Assembly (NCBI RefSeq): GCF_004283175.1
Contig: NZ_RXNW01000004.1
Location: 186,001-250,000, forward strand
Length of the DNA: 64,000 nucleotides
Direction of reading: 5' to 3'
From: Legionella longbeachae
Lineage (GTDB): Bacteria; Pseudomonadota; Gammaproteobacteria; Legionellales; Legionellaceae
In this document: piece by piece, positions 18,083 through 26,036 of the stretch
How the letters are laid out: the number at the start of each line of letters is the position of its first letter
Position numbering within the stretch: the stretch's first letter is position 1
Translations under genes and position numbers: made by a program
Notes under the pieces: generated by a model
The model's input: the letters and a program-made list of their open reading frames with translations, nothing else
What the model was told of the DNA's origin: nothing
Databases searched by the model: none

Positions 18083-18821
18083 ATGGAGTATTTTTTTATT
18101 AATCGTCTTTCATTCAATGACCGTACTTGCGGAAAAACCGGTTGGTTTTCTTTGGTACAGCATCGAAAAAGAACACCATCCTATAAAAAAAACACCTCAT
18201 CACGGCACGCCGTTTAACCAGCTTAGTTATACACAGCAAGATGCCGTACTTCGTTTTTACACCATGGAAGCGTTGCACAAGGCACGCCAAACCAAAAAAG
18301 TGGAGGACATGCGTGTTTTTTTAAGCCTTCAAGATTACTGGCTTAAAGAGTCTTCACGCTTTAAGCAACTGTTTCAGAAAACGATGCTTGCCTATCCTCA
18401 GTATGATTATACGGTTACCCATCCTACTTCCAATCTGGGAGCAAAAATAACCGATGAAGTTCGTGAACAAAAAAAAGAAGAAGTGATTCATCATGCAGCA
18501 AAATCCCATGGCTTATTGTTTTTTTACCGCGGTAAAAGTCCCTATGACCAAAAGCAAATTCCTATCCTGGTTGATTTTTGCAGGCGTTTTAATTTATCCA
18601 TGATGTCCGTGAGTGTCGATGGCGTGGTGGTACCAGAACTTCCGAACTCACGAATCGATGAGGGGCAAGCAGAGCGTTTGGGGGTTCGTTATTTTCCAGC
18701 GCTTCTTTTGGTCAATCCCGAAACCCATCAAGTGAACCCCATCGCCTATGGCTTAACCACTCAAGATGTCTTAATGGAGCGCATCGTTCAAGTGACCACC
18801 CAATTTCAAGGAGAGCTCTAA
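18075..18821 (+). CDS. traF: Pilus assembly protein TraF
   Basis: 248 residues with a signal peptide (WSIFLLIVFHSMTVLAEK), the GFLWYSIEKE start and a C-terminal thioredoxin-like domain (GLLFFYRGKSPYDQKQ ... RYFPALLLVNP). The position of the CxxC motif reads SPYDQ, so no redox-active pair remains, as is normal for TraF. Periplasmic pilus assembly factor. Overlaps traN by 8 bp and touches trbB. Confidence 0.88.
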   Translation: MIKWSIFLLIVFHSMTVLAEKPVGFLWYSIEKEHHPIKKTPHHGTPFNQLSYTQQDAVLRFYTMEALHKARQTKKVEDMRVFLSLQDYWLKESSRFKQLFQKTMLAYPQYDYTVTHPTSNLGAKITDEVREQKKEEVIHHAAKSHGLLFFYRGKSPYDQKQIPILVDFCRRFNLSMMSVSVDGVVVPELPNSRIDEGQAERLGVRYFPALLLVNPETHQVNPIAYGLTTQDVLMERIVQVTTQFQGEL

Positions 18822-19327
18822 TGCGTGTCGCGTTATGGATAGGATTCGTGTTAGTAGGTGCCGCCTTCAATGTTCAGGCGGGTAATGGACGATGGTTAAC
18901 CCAGATTACTGCCGAGCAGGAGCGTAGTGTTCAGCCTAATCCTATAGAGCAACCCAATAGAAAGAACACTAAGTTTTTTAACAACCATGGGGTGATTTTA
19001 TTTTATGGAAGCCTTTGCCCGCATTGCCGGCAATTTGCTCCGATAGTAAAACGATGGGCAGAGCAAATCGGTGCCGAAGTTCTTCCCTTATCCTTTGATA
19101 ACCAATCGTTACCTGAATTTCCTCATTTTTTACCCGCAACCACGGAATGGGTGAATGCGGCTTTTCAAGGAAGTCCAATCAACTATCCTGCCGTTTTTAT
19201 TATGAACGCTAAAGAAAAAATCTTGTACCCCGTTGGATTTGGTTCAATGAGTGAGGAGGAGCTTCATGCGCGTATGGATGCAGTGATTGCTAAAATTAAC
19301 GAGTATGAACACAAGGAAATAGGATGA
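18821..19327 (+). CDS. trbB: TrbB-like thiol-disulfide isomerase
   Basis: 168 residues with a signal peptide and a thioredoxin fold. The active-site CPHC is at residues 66-69 (LFYGSLCPHCRQFAP), and the cis-Pro region reads YPAVFIMN. It is the only member of the TrbC/TraF/TrbB set here with a redox CxxC, so it is the likely disulfide isomerase for TraN, TraU and TraH. Overlaps traH by 4 bp. Confidence 0.87.
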   Translation: MRVALWIGFVLVGAAFNVQAGNGRWLTQITAEQERSVQPNPIEQPNRKNTKFFNNHGVILFYGSLCPHCRQFAPIVKRWAEQIGAEVLPLSFDNQSLPEFPHFLPATTEWVNAAFQGSPINYPAVFIMNAKEKILYPVGFGSMSEEELHARMDAVIAKINEYEHKEIG

Positions 19328-20688
19328 AGCATTTAATTTTCTCATTCGTTTTGCTTTTTCTATTTGCAAATACCCAGGCTTCGGTAAGCCAAGACTTGGA
19401 TAATTTTTTTAACGGGATGGGCTATGCCTCCAATGTAACCAATCCGGCTGCCTTTGAATCGCAAGCAGCAGGATTTTTTGGTGGAGGTTCTCTTTATGCA
19501 CGTAATCAGGTGCGCCAATATCAATTGGTTCAACTTGATTTACCCAGTTATCGGGCGGGGTGCGGGGGCATTGACTTATACACCGGCAGTATGAGTTTTT
19601 TGAGCAATCAAAAATTAGTGGATTTAGGAAAATCCATTATGACCAATGCGGGTGCTTATGCAGCTGATGTAATGTTAGCGTCTACTGTCCCTGAATTAAA
19701 ACAAGTGCGTGATTTCAACTTATACCTGGAACAATTGGCCAATCACAGCAGCATCAACTCCTGTCAGCTTTCTGAAAATATGATAGGTGGCATCTGGCCA
19801 AAAACGGCAGCCAGCCAACAAAAAATATGTAAAGACCAAGCAGCGATGGGAAAAGAGAGCTTATTTAGTGACTATGTTCAAGCTCGTATGGCCTGTTCAG
19901 GGAATGGATTTGATAACGTGATGAATAAGGCATCCCAAGACCCTGAGCGTAAAAAGCAGGTGGTTTTAAACAAAAATCTGGTATGGTCTTTATTGCAAGC
20001 CAAATCGTTTTTAAACAGCGACAAAGAACTTGCGGAAATGGTGATGAGTTTAACGGGTACCTTAATTATTGATAAAGAGGGTAAAGTAACCAACGTTCCC
20101 TCATTGGCGGGTGACGCTGATTTAATCAATGCATTAATTGGGACAGGAAATGGCACCCACACCGCTAAAATATGGCGTTGTAAGGATGGAGTCCCCAACA
20201 GCCAGTGCATGCAGGTAAGTTTACAAGACATCACCATTCAAGATACTTCAACACTGACCTACAAAGTTCGTGAGATTATTCGCACCATAAACACCAAACT
20301 TCTTAATGATGAAAAACCAGGCAATCGAGAACTTAATTTTTTAAGTATGACCTCGTTGCCAGTCATGAAGTTTTTATCGGTATTAAACAGCATGCACTAT
20401 GGCAGCAGTGCAGTAGACATTGAAGAGTACTCCATGTTGATTGCTCAAGATTTATTGACCAATTATCTTTCCGAATTACTCAAAGAAGTGAATGTGGCTA
20501 CAGCAGGTTCCGAATTAAACGCCGATTTAGTCAAAGAAATTCAAAAACGTATTAATGAAGCCACCACAAGAGTTTCTTCTATTGACCCTAAAGTAGGTCG
20601 AAAACTGCAAGAAAAGCTCACTTTAATTGAGCGAATGGCCCAGATTGAAAAACAGGTAGCTTCACAAATGACCAGTACTGCAGGCTAA
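19324..20688 (+). CDS. traH: Pilus assembly protein TraH
   Basis: 454 residues. A signal peptide is followed by the conserved DLDNFFNGMGYASNVTNP start, the YRAGCGGIDLYTGS block and a C-terminal helical part. TraH is a periplasmic protein joining the pilus basal apparatus, next to TraG in F-type operons. Full length. Confidence 0.92.
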   Translation: MKHLIFSFVLLFLFANTQASVSQDLDNFFNGMGYASNVTNPAAFESQAAGFFGGGSLYARNQVRQYQLVQLDLPSYRAGCGGIDLYTGSMSFLSNQKLVDLGKSIMTNAGAYAADVMLASTVPELKQVRDFNLYLEQLANHSSINSCQLSENMIGGIWPKTAASQQKICKDQAAMGKESLFSDYVQARMACSGNGFDNVMNKASQDPERKKQVVLNKNLVWSLLQAKSFLNSDKELAEMVMSLTGTLIIDKEGKVTNVPSLAGDADLINALIGTGNGTHTAKIWRCKDGVPNSQCMQVSLQDITIQDTSTLTYKVREIIRTINTKLLNDEKPGNRELNFLSMTSLPVMKFLSVLNSMHYGSSAVDIEEYSMLIAQDLLTNYLSELLKEVNVATAGSELNADLVKEIQKRINEATTRVSSIDPKVGRKLQEKLTLIERMAQIEKQVASQMTSTAG

Positions 20689-20700
20689 GGAGTGCAGCAA

Positions 20701-23499
20701 ATGATAACCATACATGTATTGGCGGGTGGCGAATTATTTCAGCACGTACTGAATGCCATCACTGCGTTTATGAAACAAGATAGTTTTCTTGGATTACTGC
20801 GCATTACTGCGCTTATTGGAATTGTCATGGCAACCGTTGGTTTTCTTAAAACGCGCGACCCCATGGCTTTTGCCCGTTGGTTTTTAGGCTATGTGTTGTT
20901 TGTGAACGTGGTGTTATTGCCTAAAACATCGGTACTCATTGATGACATTTCCGCACAAACACCAAAACTGGTGGACAATGTGCCAGTTGTGTTTGCACTA
21001 GGAGCAAGTCTTGTAACAATCATTGGTTACGGTTTAGCGCAAACTTATGATGCGTTGCTGACTATGCCCGATGATATGTACTACACCAAAACAGGCGCTT
21101 TGTTTGGGTCACGCTTAATTTCCGCGTCTACCTCTTTTCGCATTAAAGACCCCGTGCTTAAAGAGGAACTAAATGAGTATTTTCGCGTGTGTGTGGTGGG
21201 CGATATTCGCTTAAATCGAAAGTACAGTGTCAGTGATTTAGCTCATTCCACCGACATTTGGAGTCTCATTAGCGCCAAAGCATCACCGCTTCGCATGATT
21301 TCTGTTAATGGCAAATTAGTGACTTGTCTTGAGGCCTCAAAACCTGATGGACCATACAGTTTAAGAAAAAAACTCGATGCAGAGATTAAAAAAGCCTATA
21401 CGTTTTTTGGGGTAAATTTATTTGGTAAACCTAAAAATACCACTTATGAAGCGTTATTTAGTACTCATCTCAAATCAGCTTTTGAGTACTACCAAGGGCT
21501 AACGGATTCTTCCAGCAATATCTTTTTACAAAGCATGATGATTAATGCCATGAACGATGGAGTAGCCCATTATCAAGCGTTTACCGATGCCACCGCAGGG
21601 ATTGTGAACCAACAATTTACCAAATCCCAAGTACAACACCGTTGGAGTTGGGAAGTGCTAGGGCAAAAGGCGTTATGGATTTTACCGATTACTCATACCT
21701 GTTTAACGCTTTTATTATTTGGGGTATTTCCCTTGATTATTGCGTTATCCACCTTACCAGGTGGCGTAAAAATTCTCTACGGTTACATGCAATTTTTTAT
21801 GTCGCTGCAATTTTGGCCAGTGCTCTTTGCCATACTGAATGCCGGTATGACCATTTATGGTGCTTCATCTTCTGGTGAATACGGCCAGTTCACGATGGTG
21901 AATCTCGATAAAATTGATGAACTTCATGCCGACATTTCAGGCGCAAGTGGCTATCTGATGATGCTTATTCCTTTTCTTTCTCATGGTTTGGTGTCTAATT
22001 TAGGTGGTGCGTTCAGTAATCTGGCCACCAGCATGATGAGTCATATGCAAGGCTCCAGCATGTCTGTGGCAGGGGAGGCGGCAAGTGGCTCTTTTGGGCT
22101 TGGTCAAACGAGTTTCTACAACACCACGGCCAATAATTTTTCAGCCAACAAGCATGATTCCAATTGGACGCACATGCATGGCATGCATACCGAACAATTA
22201 GGAAGCGGGGTATTGAAAACCATCACTGGTAGTGGCGATAGGGTTTTTGATGTAAGCCCTGGGATGACGCGTAGTGCCGTATCTATTAATAGCGCTGAGG
22301 GCTTAAGTAGCTCACTAACGCAAGCTTATGAACAATCCACTCAAGCCGCCCGAAATGAATCAAAGCATTATCAATCCTCCCTTTCGAATTTTGCGCACCG
22401 TGCGTTGCAACTTTCACAATTGGCAGGCCATGACATGCGCTTAGGTGATGGAGTATCCGAATCTGAAACAGGCCAGTACTCTAAGGCGCTCTCGACCATT
22501 AGTCATATTGCTGAGGATGTGGCACGCCGTACTGGTGTAAGTAAAGAAGACGCACTGTCGCATTTAACCAGTGGAGGATGGGGTGCTCAAGCCGGTGTTA
22601 AAAGCCAAGGCAGTATTTGGGGTAAACTGGCTCAATTGGGAACTGGTTTTCATGCTGGTGCGGATGCCCATCTTAAATTTGATCGTAATTCGACCAGCAG
22701 CGATAAATATCATACGGGTATGGATGGGACGCTCTCTGCGCGGCAATCGAAGGACTTCAATGAGGCGATGAATTATGTGACGCATTTTTCACAAAGCCAT
22801 CATTTTGATGACAGCTATTCAAAAGCTTCTTCATTGTCCAATCAATTAGGTGCCGATTTACGAGAAGCTGAAACCGCAAGCCACAATATCGATGCTTCGC
22901 TTGCAAAAGCAGAGCGCATTCAACAGGCAAAAAGTTATGTAGCGTCCCATTCGTCGCAAATTACCACCGATTTAAATCAGGCCTTCCCATCTTATGTTGG
23001 ACAACGTATCGGAGAGTCAGCACGTGATGCGTTATTTAGCCATCCTGGAGACATGACAGCCCTTAATAAACTCAATGAACTCGGCCAAGATTTTATTGCC
23101 TCCAAACGAGACAAATTAATTGCCGAATTTGGCAGTCAAAAAAAACAGGCAGAAGTTGAAGCGTTCTATCAGAAAGAGCAACGTGATGTTATTGCCAAAG
23201 AAAACGACTTAGGAACGAACTATCAAAAAGGCAGCGAGCACTTAGCGCACGAGGCTCAAGCAAGTGGTCTGGGTCTTGATGAGCCTAAGCGCCACGCTTT
23301 ACAACAAGAGATTCATCATCAAATGAATACCTTGCCTCAAAATCTTAATCATGGTGAGGCCTTGATTAATGCCGATCAGTATGATCTTATGAATAAAAAA
23401 GAAAGTACGGTACACGAAGGAATGGAGCGTGCCCAAAAAGACGTCATTTTAATGGGCCAATTACCAAAAACTTGGGGTCTTCATAATAAAGGAGAATAG
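20701..23499 (+). CDS. traG: Mating-pair formation and stabilisation protein TraG
   Basis: About 932 residues from ATG 20701, preferred because AAGGAG is 8 bp upstream; GTG 20692 overlaps that site. The N-terminal ~450 residues hold several membrane segments (LRITALIGIVMATVGFL, WILPITHTCLTLLLFGVFPLIIAL and others). The C-terminal ~450 residues are a polar helical domain in the periplasm. In F, TraG acts both in pilus assembly and in mating-pair stabilisation, and interacts with the exclusion protein TraS in the recipient. Confidence 0.92.
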   Translation: MITIHVLAGGELFQHVLNAITAFMKQDSFLGLLRITALIGIVMATVGFLKTRDPMAFARWFLGYVLFVNVVLLPKTSVLIDDISAQTPKLVDNVPVVFALGASLVTIIGYGLAQTYDALLTMPDDMYYTKTGALFGSRLISASTSFRIKDPVLKEELNEYFRVCVVGDIRLNRKYSVSDLAHSTDIWSLISAKASPLRMISVNGKLVTCLEASKPDGPYSLRKKLDAEIKKAYTFFGVNLFGKPKNTTYEALFSTHLKSAFEYYQGLTDSSSNIFLQSMMINAMNDGVAHYQAFTDATAGIVNQQFTKSQVQHRWSWEVLGQKALWILPITHTCLTLLLFGVFPLIIALSTLPGGVKILYGYMQFFMSLQFWPVLFAILNAGMTIYGASSSGEYGQFTMVNLDKIDELHADISGASGYLMMLIPFLSHGLVSNLGGAFSNLATSMMSHMQGSSMSVAGEAASGSFGLGQTSFYNTTANNFSANKHDSNWTHMHGMHTEQLGSGVLKTITGSGDRVFDVSPGMTRSAVSINSAEGLSSSLTQAYEQSTQAARNESKHYQSSLSNFAHRALQLSQLAGHDMRLGDGVSESETGQYSKALSTISHIAEDVARRTGVSKEDALSHLTSGGWGAQAGVKSQGSIWGKLAQLGTGFHAGADAHLKFDRNSTSSDKYHTGMDGTLSARQSKDFNEAMNYVTHFSQSHHFDDSYSKASSLSNQLGADLREAETASHNIDASLAKAERIQQAKSYVASHSSQITTDLNQAFPSYVGQRIGESARDALFSHPGDMTALNKLNELGQDFIASKRDKLIAEFGSQKKQAEVEAFYQKEQRDVIAKENDLGTNYQKGSEHLAHEAQASGLGLDEPKRHALQQEIHHQMNTLPQNLNHGEALINADQYDLMNKKESTVHEGMERAQKDVILMGQLPKTWGLHNKGE

Positions 23500-23503
23500 A
23501 CCA

Positions 23504-24103
23504 ATGAATCATCAAGACTTAAGAAAAGCGATAAGTGACGATATGGAAACCATCAAATCGCTGAATCCTGAAATAATTCCTGCCAAAATATATTACCCGC
23601 GATTGCTCCGGTTATTTGTGAGTAGTTTTTTGAAAGTTTGGTTTATCGTCTCATTAACCATTGCCTATGCGGGAATTACTCATCCATCAAATGATGGTTT
23701 AGCACGAGAAGCCATGTCCCAAGTGATGCGAGAGGCAACCCTGATGGCTTTTTTCTTAAGTTTTGGGGTGATGCTTTTGTTAACTCCTGCGCTTAATTTT
23801 TTCATTCTTTTTCGGTTTCACCTTGAGCCATCACTTAAAACAGGAGCTTTGCTAGCTCGGAAATTGAAGCATGTTGCCTACATCTTTTTTGGATGCTTTA
23901 TTCTTCTTTGTACTTTATTTGGAAGCTACATTGAATCGGCTGCCATCTTTATGGGAATTGGATTTGCTTTCTTTGGAAGCCTTGCTGCAACTTACTTTTT
24001 AGTAAAAATGGAGTTAAATCGTATCGGTGTCTATACACTGTTCATCTTGTTTGATCACTATTTTAATAAAGGAAAAGACTTGAGTATTAATTTGCCTAGG
24101 TAA
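23504..24103 (+). CDS. Four-helix inner membrane protein in the traS position
   Basis: 199 residues with four hydrophobic segments at about 40-60, 75-105, 122-143 and 147-168. It lies between traG and traD, where F plasmids carry traS, the entry-exclusion protein that stops redundant transfer between donors. Exclusion proteins diverge fast, so position and topology are the only support. It starts 5 bp after traG and is followed by a 92-bp gap before traD. Confidence 0.6.
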   Translation: MNHQDLRKAISDDMETIKSLNPEIIPAKIYYPRLLRLFVSSFLKVWFIVSLTIAYAGITHPSNDGLAREAMSQVMREATLMAFFLSFGVMLLLTPALNFFILFRFHLEPSLKTGALLARKLKHVAYIFFGCFILLCTLFGSYIESAAIFMGIGFAFFGSLAATYFLVKMELNRIGVYTLFILFDHYFNKGKDLSINLPR

Positions 24104-24195
24104 TCGTTCATTCAATAAAAACTGATTTCATTTTATTCACTTTTAAGGTGGGGTAGCTACTGCTTTGCCTAAAAAGCTGATAAGGAGTAAACATT

Positions 24196-26022
24196 GTGCG
24201 TGAAGAACCCAATTTCAAACATTATACCCGTGGTGGAATAATTAGTTTTCACAACTTTCGTATGTGGGATCAAATTAATAAAATACTAACCTGCGTTTGT
24301 CTTTCTCTATGGGTCGTATTAAGTGGATTAATCACCTGGTTGGTTACTTCACCTGAGAAACTCTATCAAGCGCTTGTTTATTACTATGCGTATTTTTTAA
24401 ATAGTGTGGGCCAGAAGCATGTATTTATTATTTCTTTTCACGGCAAAAATTATCAACAAAACGTAGAAACGATTCTGCACTATCCCTATTACCGTGAAAA
24501 TGCCAATCACATGGTGGATTTATTAGGAAAGTCTTCGCTTGCTGCGTTTATAGTCTCCTTTGTTTTAGGTCTTATTTTTGCTGTTTATTTTATTCGCCGA
24601 GGCAAAGCACAGCGCATCAATCAGTTTATTCGCGGCAGTCGAATAGAGACATGCGACAAGGTAAAAGAACAAATTATTGCCCAAAAAGAGGACTCCGATA
24701 TTACAATTGATGGATTTCCACTGATTGCAAACTCCGAGGTACAGCATCTTTTAGTCCATGGCACTGTAGGTACTGGTAAAAGCCAATTGATTATGAAAAT
24801 CATGGATGGATTACGCCAAAGAGGCGATCGCGTTATTGTTTATGATAAAGGGTGTGCTTTTATTCCTCATTATTTTGATCCCCATAGTGATGTCATTTTA
24901 AATCCATTTGATGCACGATGTCCCAATTGGGATATGTGGCGTGAGGCACCTCGTGATTCTGACTTTGAAAATATGGCTGATAGTCTTATTCCCATGCATG
25001 GGGAATCCGATCCCTTCTGGGTGAATGCGGCACGCACCGTGTTTGCTTCATGTGCGGCAAAGATGCGCTATGATTCGGACCGCTCCATTGAAAAATTACT
25101 AAAATTATTGCTGACCGGTGAGTTTACTCATTTGGACGAATATCTTAAAGGAACACCCGCCGCAACGTTAGTCAGTGGAAAAATTGAGAAAACCGCTATT
25201 TCTATTCGTTCGGTGATTACCACCTATTTAAAATCAATGACTCACTTAACAGGCCTTAATAGCGAAGGAGCGGCACCATTTTCGATTCGTGATTACATTC
25301 TTAATGAGCATCATAATGGCTGGCTTTTTATTTCATCAAATGGCGAGAGCCATAAAACCTTAACTCCTTTAATCTCGATGTGGTTGGCTATGGCTTCTTT
25401 AACTTTATTAAGTTTAACTCCCAATTCGGAGCGCCGCATTTGGTTTATTTGTGATGAGTTGCCTAGTCTTCACAAGCTTCCTTTACTTGGCGAAACGATT
25501 GCTGAGGTACGAAAATTTGGTGGTTGTTTTTTATTAGGTATGCAAAGTTTTTCTCAGCTTACCAAAGTATATGGACAGCCTGGCGGCAAAGAGATTTTTG
25601 ATTTATTAAACACCCGCTTTTTCTTCAGAAGCCCAAGTGCTGATATGGCGCGCCTTGTGGCCAGCGAGCTTGGTGAGGAAGAAATAGAGGAATCAAGAGA
25701 AAACTATTCCTATGGGGCAAACAGCATTCGTGATGGAATTTCACTAGGCAGTCAACGCGTTACCCGTCCTATTGTATCGTATCCACAAATTTTAGAGTTG
25801 GAAAAATTAAGCTGCTTTTTGCGCTTGCCAGGCAGTTATCCAGTGACTCAGCTTAAACTCCACTATCAAAATCGTCCTACTCATTTGAAGGGCTTTGTAA
25901 CGCGCGAGATGGTGAACAATGAGCCCATAACAGCAAAGGTTGAAGTCAATGAGTGTCATGGGGAATCAACGGATGGGCCACAAAGTTCTAAAAAGCGTTC
26001 GGTGATGGAATTTGAACTCTAG
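24196..26022 (+). CDS. traD: Type IV coupling protein TraD
   Basis: 608 residues from GTG 24196 with AAGGAG 8 bp upstream. Two N-terminal membrane segments (~30-52 and ~113-137) are followed by an AAA+ motor domain. Walker A HGTVGTGKS has its lysine at residue 195; Walker B-like RRIWFICDELPSLHKLP is near residue 420. TraD links the relaxosome to the secretion channel and pumps DNA. It forms a pair with traI 14 bp downstream. Confidence 0.94.
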   Translation: MREEPNFKHYTRGGIISFHNFRMWDQINKILTCVCLSLWVVLSGLITWLVTSPEKLYQALVYYYAYFLNSVGQKHVFIISFHGKNYQQNVETILHYPYYRENANHMVDLLGKSSLAAFIVSFVLGLIFAVYFIRRGKAQRINQFIRGSRIETCDKVKEQIIAQKEDSDITIDGFPLIANSEVQHLLVHGTVGTGKSQLIMKIMDGLRQRGDRVIVYDKGCAFIPHYFDPHSDVILNPFDARCPNWDMWREAPRDSDFENMADSLIPMHGESDPFWVNAARTVFASCAAKMRYDSDRSIEKLLKLLLTGEFTHLDEYLKGTPAATLVSGKIEKTAISIRSVITTYLKSMTHLTGLNSEGAAPFSIRDYILNEHHNGWLFISSNGESHKTLTPLISMWLAMASLTLLSLTPNSERRIWFICDELPSLHKLPLLGETIAEVRKFGGCFLLGMQSFSQLTKVYGQPGGKEIFDLLNTRFFFRSPSADMARLVASELGEEEIEESRENYSYGANSIRDGISLGSQRVTRPIVSYPQILELEKLSCFLRLPGSYPVTQLKLHYQNRPTHLKGFVTREMVNNEPITAKVEVNECHGESTDGPQSSKKRSVMEFEL

Positions 26023-26036
26023 TCAAGGAATTCACG

